From contig NZ_VFQE01000001.1 of NCBI RefSeq assembly GCF_006717095.1, forward strand, positions 992,001 to 1,056,000: a DNA stretch of 64,000 bases, given 5' to 3'. This document shows, in pieces, positions 8,174-16,947 of the stretch (positions are counted from its first letter, which is position 1; every line of letters begins with the position of its first letter). Position numbers and translations under genes: made by a program. Below the pieces are notes generated by a model, which saw only the letters and a program-made list of their open reading frames with translations, did not search any database and was not told the DNA's origin. Source of the DNA: Blastococcus colisei. Lineage in GTDB: Bacteria; Actinomycetota; Actinomycetes; Mycobacteriales; Geodermatophilaceae.

Positions 8174-11100
8174 CCCCGCTGACCGGGGCGGCCGCCGAGG
8201 GGCAGCTCTCCTTCGACGACCTGCTCAGCGAGACGGCGCTCCAGCAGCCCACGGTTCGCCGGCGGCTCACCCCGGCCGAGGTGGCCGCCCGCTGCGCGCT
8301 CTCCTACGCGCCGTCACCCGAACAGGCCCGCGTGGTCGAGGCCCCGGCCGACCGGCCGCTCGTCGTCGTCGCCGGCGCAGGGTCGGGCAAGACGGAAACC
8401 ATGGCCGCCCGGGTCTCCTGGCTCGTGGCCAACCGCGTCGTCGCGCCCGAGGAGATCCTCGGCCTGACCTTCACGCGCAAGGCGGCCAGCGAGCTCAACG
8501 AGCGGATCCGGCTGCGGCTGGGCGCCCTCGCCCGGCATCCCGAGACCGACCCCGACCTCCGGGAGCGGCTGGAGATCGCCCAGCCCACGGTCTCGACCTA
8601 CCACGGCTACGCCGCCGCGCTGGTCGCCGAGCACGGCCTGCGGATCGGCGTGGAGCCCGGTGCCGGGGTGCTCGGCCCAGCCATGTGCTGGGGGCAGGCG
8701 GCGCAGGTCGTCACGGCCTACACCGGCGACATGAGCGACGTCCCGCTCACCCTGCTCACCACCGTCGAGGACGTCCTCGCCCTGGCCGCGGACCTGGGCG
8801 AGCACGACATCAGCCCGGCGGCGCTGCGGAACTGGACGGCGCGGCTGGAGTCGCAGATCGCCGGCTACCCGGACGCGCCGCGCAAGAAGGGGCCGTACGC
8901 GCCCGTCCTCGAGATGCTGGCCCGGCAGAAGGCGCGGGTGGCGCTGCTGCCGCTCGTCGAGGCGTTCGAGGCCCGCAAGCGCGCGGCCGGAGCCATCGAC
9001 TACGCCGACCAGGTCGCCTACGCCGCCCGGATCGCCGTCGCCTCGCCGGAGGTGGGTCGCCGCGAGCGCACCCGCTGGAAGGTCGTGCTCCTCGACGAGT
9101 ACCAGGACACCAGCGTCGGCCAGCTCCGGATGCTGGAAGCCCTGTTCGGCCGCGAGACCGGCCACCCGGTGCTGGCCGTCGGCGACCCGCGGCAGTCCAT
9201 CTACGGCTGGCGGGGAGCGTCGGCGGGCACCATCGAGCGGTTCGCCCGCACCTTCCCCGGGTTGCCCGGACGGCGGGCCGAGCGGCTGACGCTGGCCACC
9301 AGCTGGCGCAACGACGACGCCGTCCTCGCCGTCGCCAACGCCGTGTCCGGGATGCTGCCGCCCCCCGACCAGCCGCTGCCCGACCTCGCGCCCGCGTCCA
9401 CCGCCGGGCGGGGGGCGGTCACCGTCGGGCTCTACGACACCGTCGCCGACGAGACCGAGGCCCTGGCCGACCGGCTGGCCGCGTGCTGGCTGAACGAGGA
9501 CCCGCTCGTCGCCCGCCAGGACGGGAAGCACCCGACGGTTGCGGTGCTGGTGCGTGCACGGAAGCAGCTGCCCGGCATCGCGGCCGCCCTGCGGGAGCGC
9601 GGCCTGCCGGTCGAAGTGGTGGGCCTCGGCGGCCTTCTCGAGGTGCCCGAGGTCTCCGACGTCATCGCGACGCTCACCGTGCTGGTCGACCCGACCGCCG
9701 GCGACGCGCTCGGCCGGCTGCTCACCGGCGCGCGCTGGCGCGTCGGTCCGCGCGACCTCGCCGCCCTCGAGGCCCGCGCACGGGCGCTCGTGCACTCACG
9801 CCGCCCCGCCCCCGCCGAGTCCGCGGAGGGGGCGCCGCCGGCCGTCGAGGCGCCGTCCGAGCGCGGCAGCATCGTCGAGGCGCTGGACGACCTCGGCGGT
9901 CCCGATGCGTACTCGCAGGCCGGCTACCGGCGGCTGCGGCGGCTGGGACAGGAGCTCGGGCACCTGCGTACCCGGCTGAGCGAGTCGCTGCCCGACCTCG
10001 TCGACGAGGTAGCCCGCACGCTCGGGCTGGAGACGGAGCTGGCCAGCGCACCGGGTGCCAGCCCGGCCGGAGCACGGGCCCATCTCGACGCCCTGCACGG
10101 TGTCGCCGCCGAGTTCACCGAGCTCGCCGAGCTGCCCTCGCTGCCGGCTTTCCTCGGGTACCTCCGCGACGCCGAGGAGCGCGAGCGCGGACTCGAACCC
10201 GGCGAGGTCGCCGTGAACCCCGACGCGGTGCAGCTGCTCACCGGTCACTCGGCCAAGGGCCTGGAGTGGGACGTCGTCGCCGTCCCCGGGCTCACCACCG
10301 ACCAGTTCCCCTCGAAGGCCGACACCAGCGACTCCTGGATCCGCGACCCGGGAGCGGTGCCGGCCGACCTGCGACTCACCGACCGCGAGGAGCTGCCGCG
10401 GCTGCGGCTGCCCGTTCCGGGCTCCGGTGACCAGGCCGTGGTCAAGCAGGCGCTGGAGGAGTACGTCCAGGAGTGGAAGGACTTCGGCACCTCCGAGGAG
10501 ATCCGGCTGGGCTACGTCGCCGTCACCCGCGCCCGGCACCTGCTGCTGTGCTCGGGCAGCTGGTGGCGGGACGGCGTGAAGCCGTGCGGGCCGTCGTCTC
10601 TGCTCCTCACCGCCCGGCAGGCGTGCGACGACGGCGCCGGCATCGTCGTGCATTGGGCCGAGCCGCCGGCCGACGACGCGACGAACCCGGCGCTGGCGGA
10701 GTGGCCGGTGGGGATCTGGCCCGCCGACCCGCTCTCGTCCGGACGGCGCCGGGCGCTCACCGCGGCGGCCGAACTGGTCACCGGTGCCGCGCCGCACCCG
10801 CTCCAGCCCGAGCAGGTGCTCGACGGCTCCGATCCCCTGGTCGAGCAGTGGGTGCGCGACGCCGACCTGCTCCTGAGGGAGCGGTCGCGGCACGCCAGCT
10901 CGACGGTCGACGTCCCGCTGCCCTCGCACCTGTCGGTCTCGGCTCTGGTCGCCCTCCGACGGGATCCGGCCGAGCTGGCCCGGCGGCTGCGCCGGCCGAT
11001 GCCTGCGGCACCGGCGCCGCAGGCCCGTCGGGGCACCGCCTTCCACGCGTGGCTGGAGGAGCGTTTCGGTGCGGCGAAGCTGGTCGACCTCGACGAGCTG

Positions 11101-11514
11101 CCGGGTTCCGGTGACGAGTTCGCGGCTCCGGACGGCGCCCTGGCAAAGTTGCAGGAGGCGTTCCTCGCCAGTGAATGGGCCGACCGCCAGCCCGCCGAAG
11201 TGGAGGTGCCCTTCGAGACGCCGCTCGGGCCGCTGACCCTGCGCGGGCGGATCGACGCCGTCTACGCCGACGCCGACGGCGGCTTCGAGGTGATCGACTG
11301 GAAGACCGGACCGCCGCCGTCGGGCGCCGAGCTCACCGCGGCCGGGGTGCAGCTCGCGGCCTACCGGCTGGGCTGGTCACGACTGACCGGCGTACCCGTC
11401 GAGCGGGTCAGCGCCGGCTTCCACCACGTGGCGGCCAACCTCACGCTGCGCCCGGTGGATCTGCTCGACGAAGCAGGCCTGCTCAACCTCGTCACCGGCT
11501 CGCGCGAGACCTGA
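8170..11514 (+). CDS. adnB: AdnB-type UvrD/Rep helicase with C-terminal nuclease domain
   Basis: This 1114-residue protein is the partner subunit of AdnAB. It has its own complete motor: Walker A GAGSGKTE near residue 60, DEYQDTSVGQ, GDPRQSIYGWRG, and HSAKGLEWD. The C-terminal PD-(D/E)XK nuclease contains GTAFHAWLEERF, VIDWKTG and QLAAYRLGW. In mycobacteria AdnB is the leading motor and each subunit cuts one strand. The ATG at 8170 overlaps the adnA stop as ATGA. An upstream frame extension of 18 codons exists but lies inside adnA and is unlikely to be used. No Chi site can be predicted from the protein. Confidence 0.92.
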   Translation: MTPLTGAAAEGQLSFDDLLSETALQQPTVRRRLTPAEVAARCALSYAPSPEQARVVEAPADRPLVVVAGAGSGKTETMAARVSWLVANRVVAPEEILGLTFTRKAASELNERIRLRLGALARHPETDPDLRERLEIAQPTVSTYHGYAAALVAEHGLRIGVEPGAGVLGPAMCWGQAAQVVTAYTGDMSDVPLTLLTTVEDVLALAADLGEHDISPAALRNWTARLESQIAGYPDAPRKKGPYAPVLEMLARQKARVALLPLVEAFEARKRAAGAIDYADQVAYAARIAVASPEVGRRERTRWKVVLLDEYQDTSVGQLRMLEALFGRETGHPVLAVGDPRQSIYGWRGASAGTIERFARTFPGLPGRRAERLTLATSWRNDDAVLAVANAVSGMLPPPDQPLPDLAPASTAGRGAVTVGLYDTVADETEALADRLAACWLNEDPLVARQDGKHPTVAVLVRARKQLPGIAAALRERGLPVEVVGLGGLLEVPEVSDVIATLTVLVDPTAGDALGRLLTGARWRVGPRDLAALEARARALVHSRRPAPAESAEGAPPAVEAPSERGSIVEALDDLGGPDAYSQAGYRRLRRLGQELGHLRTRLSESLPDLVDEVARTLGLETELASAPGASPAGARAHLDALHGVAAEFTELAELPSLPAFLGYLRDAEERERGLEPGEVAVNPDAVQLLTGHSAKGLEWDVVAVPGLTTDQFPSKADTSDSWIRDPGAVPADLRLTDREELPRLRLPVPGSGDQAVVKQALEEYVQEWKDFGTSEEIRLGYVAVTRARHLLLCSGSWWRDGVKPCGPSSLLLTARQACDDGAGIVVHWAEPPADDATNPALAEWPVGIWPADPLSSGRRRALTAAAELVTGAAPHPLQPEQVLDGSDPLVEQWVRDADLLLRERSRHASSTVDVPLPSHLSVSALVALRRDPAELARRLRRPMPAAPAPQARRGTAFHAWLEERFGAAKLVDLDELPGSGDEFAAPDGALAKLQEAFLASEWADRQPAEVEVPFETPLGPLTLRGRIDAVYADADGGFEVIDWKTGPPPSGAELTAAGVQLAAYRLGWSRLTGVPVERVSAGFHHVAANLTLRPVDLLDEAGLLNLVTGSRET

Positions 11515-11553
11515 CCGCGACACGCCGTCCCTCCGGCCCGATGTGTCCGTGAG

Positions 11554-11570
11554 CCGCCCACTATGGGCGG
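11554..11570. terminator. Hairpin between convergent genes
   Basis: CCGCCCA-CTA-TGGGCGG forms a 7-bp stem 40 bases after the adnB stop and before the 3' end of the convergent membrane-protein gene. It is a candidate bidirectional terminator without a T-run. Confidence 0.4.
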
Positions 11571-11649
11571 TCCGAACGTCCGCCGCACGGCCGCGCCGCG
11601 GCGCACGGCAGACGGCGGGGCGGCGGAGGAATCGGCGACCGTCGCCCGC

Positions 11650-12105
11650 TCACAGGAAGGCCTGCGGGCGACCGGGCGCGTGGATCCACGCCCGCAACCG
11701 CGCGGCGTGGCGCTCGAGGGCGCGGTTGAAGCCGGGACGAAACGGGGCCTCGGTCAGCTGGACATGGTGGCGCGAGCCGTTGTGGAGGAGGAGCCACACC
11801 GTCCAGCCGGTGCCCAATCGGCCGTGGGCCCTGTCGACCACCGCATCGGCCAACTCGTCGCGATGGAAAGTGCGGGTCGTGAACTGGTTGCGAACCGTCA
11901 GCCGGCCGTCGGAAGTGCCAACGGCGCCCATCACGAACATCCGGGCGCCCAATGCCAAGCCGAAGGCCGCGACCAGCCAGCCGACCATCCCCGGCCCGTC
12001 GGACTGCTGGACAACGATCCACAGCCACGCCGGGAGGAACACCACGATCCATAGCCGGGCCCACAGCGGCGGGTGGATGTGCAGCTCTGGTTGCGACGCG
12101 GGCAT
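11650..12105 (-). CDS. Small membrane protein with a PH-like domain
   Basis: This 151-residue protein starts with HIHPPLWARL followed by two hydrophobic helices at about 15-35 and 42-60. A soluble domain follows whose alternating strands (RLTVRNQFTTRTFHRDEL, TVWLLLHNG) resemble bacterial PH-like or DUF3093/DUF6141 membrane-associated proteins. The function is unknown. The start at 12105 is chosen because the longer frame to 12189 adds residues that look non-coding. It is convergent with adnB and divergent from the next small membrane-protein gene. Confidence 0.6.
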   Translation of the reverse strand: MPASQPELHIHPPLWARLWIVVFLPAWLWIVVQQSDGPGMVGWLVAAFGLALGARMFVMGAVGTSDGRLTVRNQFTTRTFHRDELADAVVDRAHGRLGTGWTVWLLLHNGSRHHVQLTEAPFRPGFNRALERHAARLRAWIHAPGRPQAFL

Positions 12106-12334
12106 CACTTGATCATGCAGGTGGCCACTGGCACTCGCGATCTTGGCGGCAGACCTGCTGCGTCGACCTGCTGGCCCTGTGCGGCCCACGATGGGATCCG
12201 GATCAACGACGGCCCGCAGAGGACGACAGGCACACGTCTGGCCGACGTGGCCGTTGTCAGCGACGCCCGGACTGTCGTCGCCCGGCGTCCTCCCACAAGA
12301 TCACGGGCATGGCAGACCGGGCGGGCGCAACGGA

Positions 12335-12601
12335 ATGAGGCTTCGGTGGTGGCGTCCCGCCGAGGACGTCCCTGGCTGGGCGACAAGCCGCCTGGTACAG
12401 GCCCTGTTCCTGTCGGGCATCGGCATCCTGATCGGCGGATTCGTCGCCCTCGACCACGTCTGTCCCACCACCCCTGGCCTTCGGCCATACCTGACGGCAT
12501 TCCTGGGACTGGGTGCGTGCCTACTCGTGACGGTGCTCCTGCGCCTGGAACAGGTTCGCCGTCACAAGCGCAGGGGCAGGCGTCAGTCGCCGGAGCCGTA
12601 G
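12335..12601 (+). CDS. Small two-helix membrane protein, hypothetical
   Basis: This 88-residue protein has two predicted membrane helices, at about 20-40 (LFLSGIGILIGGFVALD) and 50-68 (LTAFLGLGACLLVTVLL), and a strongly basic C-terminal tail (RRHKRRGRRQ) that should face the cytoplasm. No family is recognised. The ATG at 12335 is chosen because upstream frame extension has no membrane-protein character. It converges on the alpha/beta hydrolase gene. Confidence 0.5.
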   Translation: MRLRWWRPAEDVPGWATSRLVQALFLSGIGILIGGFVALDHVCPTTPGLRPYLTAFLGLGACLLVTVLLRLEQVRRHKRRGRRQSPEP

Positions 12602-12755
12602 GGCTCCGTGTGTCCCTGAGGCCGCGTTCGGGACAGTTCCGGCGCCGCTCTCACGCCCTCTGTCAGGGGACGGTGCGGTCACCCCGGTAACCGGACGAAC
12701 AAGGGACGCCCCGCGCCCCTTGGCCGCGGTCACGGCGAGCCGACGCGCGGCTTGG

Positions 12756-13607
12756 TCAGCTCGATGCAATCCGGTCCAGGATCGCGCGGGTCAGCTCGTC
12801 AGGGGCCTGCTCGGGGATCCAGTGCGTGATGCCGGCCAGTTCCACGAAGCGGTAGTCACCGGCCACGTAGTTGGCACACGCCTCGGCCGCGGTCCGCCCG
12901 ATGGCGACGTCGCCGTCGCTCCACACGTACGTCGTCGGCACAGCGACCGGGTCGACCCGGATGTCGGAGCTCATCGCCCGGTACCAGTTCAGCGCCGCGG
13001 TCAGTGCGCCCGGCGCCGACAGCACCGCCACGTACTCGTCGATCGCCTCGGCCGGAATGCCGCTGTCCTGCTCGCCGCCCGACAGCATCCGCCGCAGTCG
13101 CCTTGCGTCGTCGGCGAGCAGCACCTCCTCGGCCTTGCCCGCCTGCCAGAACAGCCGGATGTAGGCCGACCGCTCCTTCTGCTCGGGGTCGGCACGGAAC
13201 GCCGCGGTGTAGGCAGCCGGGTGCGGCACCGACACCGCCGTCAGCGAGCGCACGCGGTCGGGGTGCCAGGCCGCCAGGGTCCAGGCGACGTTCGCGCCCC
13301 AGTCGTGCCCGACGACATCGGCCACCGGGATCTCCAGCGCCGTCATCAGGTCGGCGGTCACCTGCGCGAGGTTCTGCATCGAGTACGCCTCGACCTCGCC
13401 GGGTCGCGCGCCGGGGGAGTACCCGAGCTGGTCGGGGGCGTAGGTACGCAGCCCGGCCTGGGTCAGCAGCGGCGTGACGGCGGCCCACGACGCCGACGTC
13501 TCCGGGAAGCCGTGCAGCAGCAGCACCGGTCGCCCGTCCTCGGGACCGTCGACGCGGACGTCGAAGGTCAGGTCGCCGACGTCGGTGCGCAGCAGCTCTC
13601 CAGACAT
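12756..13607 (-). CDS. Alpha/beta hydrolase, epoxide-hydrolase-like
   Basis: This 283-residue alpha/beta-fold enzyme has the oxyanion-side HGFPETS motif near residue 33 and the nucleophile elbow GHDWGANVAW near residue 95. An Asp nucleophile rather than Ser points to epoxide hydrolases or haloalkane dehalogenases. The HGxP motif favours epoxide hydrolase. A conserved His lies near the C terminus (AGITHWIPEQ). The substrate is unknown. ATG at 13607 lies only 57 bases from the divergent M20 peptidase start, so the two promoters share a short region. Confidence 0.87.
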   Translation of the reverse strand: MSGELLRTDVGDLTFDVRVDGPEDGRPVLLLHGFPETSASWAAVTPLLTQAGLRTYAPDQLGYSPGARPGEVEAYSMQNLAQVTADLMTALEIPVADVVGHDWGANVAWTLAAWHPDRVRSLTAVSVPHPAAYTAAFRADPEQKERSAYIRLFWQAGKAEEVLLADDARRLRRMLSGGEQDSGIPAEAIDEYVAVLSAPGALTAALNWYRAMSSDIRVDPVAVPTTYVWSDGDVAIGRTAAEACANYVAGDYRFVELAGITHWIPEQAPDELTRAILDRIASS

Positions 13608-13664
13608 GGTGCGGACGCTAGCCGGGGGCGGGCCGCGCTGCTCACGGCGCTACCGTCCAGGACC

Positions 13665-15080
13665 GTGACCAGCAGTCCGGAACGCGCATTCGTGCTCGAC
13701 CACCTCGATGACCTGCACGCCGACCTAGACGCCTGGCTGCGGATCCCCTCGATCTCCGCCGACCCGGCGCACGCCCCCGACGTGGCCGACAGCGCCGCCT
13801 GGCTGGCCGATGCGTTGCGCCGCACCGGCTTCCCGACCGTCGAGATCTGGCCGACGCCGGGCGCGCCGGCCGTCTTCGCCGAGTGGCCGTCGTCGGACGC
13901 GGACGCACCGGTCGCGCTCGTCTACGGCCACCACGACGTCCAGCCGGTCGATCCGCCCGAGCTGTGGGTGCACCCGCCGTTCGAGCCGACCCGCGTGGAC
14001 GGGCCCGACGGCCCGGAGCTGCACGCGCGAGGCGCGATCGACGACAAGGGCAACGTCGCCTTCCACCTGCTGGGCATGCGCGCCCACCTCGCCGCCACCG
14101 GCCGCGACACCCCCTCCGTCACCGTGAAGCTGCTCATCGAGGGCGAGGAGGAGTCCGGCTCCCCGCACTTCGCCGCCCTGCTGGAGGAGAAGGCCGACCG
14201 GCTCGCCTGTGACGTCGTCGTCGTCAGCGACACCGGCATGGCCGCACCCGACGTCCCGAGCGCCGTCACCGCCATGCGCGGCCTGGCCGACGCGGAGATC
14301 ACCCTGCGCGGACCGGCGATCGACCTGCACTCGGGTTCCTTCGGCGGCGCCGTCCCCAACCCCTTGCACGCTCTTGCCCAGCTGCTGGCGAAGCTGCACG
14401 ACGACCAGGGCCGCGTCACGCTGCCCGGGTTCTACGACAAGGTGCGGCCGCTGTCCGACCGCGAGCGCGAGCTCATGAGCCGGGTGCCCTTCGACGAGCA
14501 GGCCTGGCTGGCCGGCCCCGCCGCCTCCCGCGCCACCTACGGAGAGGCGGGCTTCAGCACGCTGGAGCGCACCGGCGCCCGGCCGACCGCGGAGGTCAAC
14601 GGCATGTGGGGCGGCTACACCGGCCCCGGCCACAAGACGATCATCCCGGCCGAGGCGCACGCCAAGGTCACCTTCCGGCTGGTCGCCGACCAGCGCCCGG
14701 AGGACGTCGGACCGCAGCTGAAGGCGTGGGTGGAGGCCAACGTCCCGACCGGCATCGAGGCCGAGGTGCGCACCCCGCCCGGCGGCGTCGCCCCGTGTGC
14801 GAGCGACCTCGACTCGCCGGCCATGGACGCCCTCCTCCGCGCCATCGGTCAGGCCTTCGACGTCGACCCCGCCGACGTCCTCTTCACCCGGGAGGGCGGC
14901 AGTGGACCGGAGGCCGACCTCGTCGAGGTGCTCGGGGCGCCGCTGCTCTTCCTCGGCGTCGGGCTGCCCACCGACCGCATCCACTCGCCGAACGAGCGCG
15001 TGCTGCTGCCGATGCTCCACCGCGGCGCCGAGGCGGCGGCGCACCTGTGGCGGGAGCTGGGAGCCATGCGGCCGCGCTGA
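13665..15080 (+). CDS. M20-family dipeptidase
   Basis: This 471-residue metallopeptidase fits the M20/M25/M40 dipeptidase group, close to carnosinase or PepV-like enzymes that cleave short peptides using two zinc ions. Signature pieces are YGHHDVQP with His and Asp ligands, RGAIDDKGN with the bridging Asp, and EGEEESGSP with the catalytic Glu pair. The lid domain in the middle contains GAVPNPLHALAQLL. The GTG at 13665 follows TACCGT (13651-13656) by eight bases with no ribosome site, suggesting a leaderless transcript. It is divergent from the epoxide-hydrolase-like gene. Confidence 0.9.
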   Translation: MTSSPERAFVLDHLDDLHADLDAWLRIPSISADPAHAPDVADSAAWLADALRRTGFPTVEIWPTPGAPAVFAEWPSSDADAPVALVYGHHDVQPVDPPELWVHPPFEPTRVDGPDGPELHARGAIDDKGNVAFHLLGMRAHLAATGRDTPSVTVKLLIEGEEESGSPHFAALLEEKADRLACDVVVVSDTGMAAPDVPSAVTAMRGLADAEITLRGPAIDLHSGSFGGAVPNPLHALAQLLAKLHDDQGRVTLPGFYDKVRPLSDRERELMSRVPFDEQAWLAGPAASRATYGEAGFSTLERTGARPTAEVNGMWGGYTGPGHKTIIPAEAHAKVTFRLVADQRPEDVGPQLKAWVEANVPTGIEAEVRTPPGGVAPCASDLDSPAMDALLRAIGQAFDVDPADVLFTREGGSGPEADLVEVLGAPLLFLGVGLPTDRIHSPNERVLLPMLHRGAEAAAHLWRELGAMRPR

Positions 15081-15090
15081 GACGCCCCCG

Positions 15091-15858
15091 TCAGGCGGCA
15101 GTCCCGACGACGACGGTCGCACTCAACTCGTCGTCGGTGACCACGCGCGGGACGAGTCCCGCTTCGGCGACGACCCGGACCGCCGTCGGCACCTGAGCGT
15201 TACCCACCTCGAAGAGCAGCGAGCCGGCCGACGCCAGCCACACCCTGGCGCCGGCCACCACCCGGCGGGCGACGTCCAGCCCGTCGGCCCCGCCGTCGAG
15301 GGCCACCCGGGGCTCGTGCTCCCGGGCCTCCGGCGGCATCAGAGCGACGGCGGCGCTCGGCACGTAGGGCACGTTGGCGACGATGACGTCGACCCGGCCG
15401 TGCAGGTGCGCGGGCAGGGCGCCGAACAGATCGCCGGCGTGCACCGTCCCGTACGGGAGGTTGCACCGCGCGCAGTCCACCGCTGCCGGGTCGAGGTCCG
15501 AGGCGTGCACCTCCGGGGCGTCCAGCACCGCGCTCAGCGCGGCGGCCACTGCGCCCGATCCGCAGCAGAGGTCGACGACGACGGGCCGCGACGGGGCCAG
15601 CGCGGCGGCCTGGGCGACGAGCAGTTCGGACCGGCGGCGCGGGACGAACACGCCCGGGGCCACGGCGATGCGTAGGCCGCAGAACTCCGCCCAGCCCAGC
15701 AGGTGCTCCAGCGGATCGCCGGCGACGCGGCGGAGCACCAGCTCCTCCAGCCGAGCCGGCGAGCCCGCCTCCGCCGCGAGCAGGCGGGCCTCGTCCTCGG
15801 CGAAGACGCAGCCGGCGGCGCGCAGCCGCGCGGCGACGGTGGGTGTTCCAGCGGACAC
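15091..15858 (-). CDS. PrmC/HemK-related N5-glutamine methyltransferase, unknown target
   Basis: This 255-residue SAM-dependent methyltransferase resembles the PrmC/HemK family and fits the actinobacterial PrmC-related group of unknown substrate. The SAM site is VVDLCCGSGAVA. The amino-group binding motif, NPPY in PrmC, reads NVPYVP here. The N-terminal helical part, with DPLEHLLGWAEFCG and FVPRRRSE, matches the PrmC substrate-recognition region. PrmC methylates the GGQ glutamine of release factors; the variant motif makes another target possible. The GTG start at 15858 places the first helix correctly. It is convergent with the M20 gene, 10 bases apart. Confidence 0.85.
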   Translation of the reverse strand: MSAGTPTVAARLRAAGCVFAEDEARLLAAEAGSPARLEELVLRRVAGDPLEHLLGWAEFCGLRIAVAPGVFVPRRRSELLVAQAAALAPSRPVVVDLCCGSGAVAAALSAVLDAPEVHASDLDPAAVDCARCNLPYGTVHAGDLFGALPAHLHGRVDVIVANVPYVPSAAVALMPPEAREHEPRVALDGGADGLDVARRVVAGARVWLASAGSLLFEVGNAQVPTAVRVVAEAGLVPRVVTDDELSATVVVGTAA

Positions 15859-15910
15859 GGCACCTCCCGGCTGAGCCGGGAACGCTACCCGCCGTCCTAG
15901 GGTGAGAGCC

Positions 15911-16801
15911 GTGACCGGACCTGGCCAGCCGGCCCCACCTCCCGGCTGGTACCCCGATCCCGACGGCACGCCGGGATTCGTGCGCTGGTGGGACGGCGCG
16001 GCGTGGTCCGACGTCGCGACGCCGGCCGGTCCCGGGGTGGCCGTGCAGTTCTCGCCGGTGCTCGCATCCCCGGAGCCCGCGTCCTCGCCGATGCTGCCGG
16101 AGGAGGAGCCGCGCGCCGGTGGAGACGGCGCCCGCACCGCCTGGGTCATCGGCGTCTCGCTGCTGGTGCTCGTCGCGGTGGTCGTCGCCGCCGTCGTCCT
16201 CGGCCGGCCCGAGCCCGACCCGGTGGCGCAGACGCCGGCGCCGTCGGCCCAGCCGCTGCCCCCGCCCGGCACGGAGTTGCCGCCGGGAACGGTGCGGATC
16301 ATCGACGAGGCGGCCGGCATCTCCTACCCCTATCTCGGCGAGAACTGGTACGAGTTCGACCTGGGCATCCAGGCCGAGGTCACCGCGATCGCCGGGCAGT
16401 ACTTCGTCACCCAGGATCTGACGCCCGACGGCAGCACCTTCATCGCCCAGTGCACGTCGGGTCCGCTCGCCGAGACCCTCGGGTGGGCGGGCCCCTCCAC
16501 CCTGCAGCGCACCACGCGAACCGTCGCGGACAGCGTCCGCTTCAACTACTACCCGCGGCCCAACGAGCGGACGGTGCTGCGCGAGGAACCCCGGACCGTC
16601 GACGGGCACCCGGCGTACCTCTACGAGTTCCAGCTGGCCTGGGACGCACCCGGTTACGACGCGAGCGGCGAGCGGGCTGTGCTGATGCTCATCGACGTCG
16701 GCCGGCCGGTGCCTGCGCTGCTCTACATCTCCATCCCGAACACCCACGCCGAGCTCTACGGCGTGATCGACCGCGTCATCGAGGACGTCGACGTCCTGTG
16801 A
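15911..16801 (+). CDS. DUF2510 membrane-anchored protein
   Basis: This 296-residue protein starts with a DUF2510 motif (PGWYPDPDGTPGFVRWW at about residues 10-26), a short tryptophan-rich module common in actinobacterial membrane proteins. A membrane helix at about 75-100 (AWVIGVSLLVLVAVVVAAVV) and a Pro-rich linker follow. The extracytoplasmic domain of about 180 residues has no recognised family. The role of DUF2510 is not settled. GTG at 15911 follows TAGGGT (15898-15903) by seven bases and has no ribosome site, so a leaderless start is likely; GTG at 15902 in the same frame is the alternative. Confidence 0.75.
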   Translation: MTGPGQPAPPPGWYPDPDGTPGFVRWWDGAAWSDVATPAGPGVAVQFSPVLASPEPASSPMLPEEEPRAGGDGARTAWVIGVSLLVLVAVVVAAVVLGRPEPDPVAQTPAPSAQPLPPPGTELPPGTVRIIDEAAGISYPYLGENWYEFDLGIQAEVTAIAGQYFVTQDLTPDGSTFIAQCTSGPLAETLGWAGPSTLQRTTRTVADSVRFNYYPRPNERTVLREEPRTVDGHPAYLYEFQLAWDAPGYDASGERAVLMLIDVGRPVPALLYISIPNTHAELYGVIDRVIEDVDVL

Positions 16802-16808
16802 CGCTCAT

Positions 16809-16874
16809 CCCTGATGATGAGCTTTCCTGGTCATCAGGGGTCCTCCCTCGCGGTCGACCATGAGGGAGGACCCC
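16809..16874. terminator. Two overlapping hairpins after the DUF2510 gene
   Basis: A 13-bp perfect stem (16837-16849 with 16862-16874, 12-base loop) follows the DUF2510 stop. A second stem, CCCTGATGA (16809-16817) with TCATCAGGG (16831-16839), shares three bases with the first, so the two cannot both form fully. The strong stem is probably a terminator isolating the M16 operon; no T-run follows. Confidence 0.55.
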
Positions 16875-16947
16875 ACACGGTGAGGGAGGACGCACCGAGC
16901 CAGGACGCAGCGACCCCGGACCGCGCCCAACGATTACTGTCGGGCGC

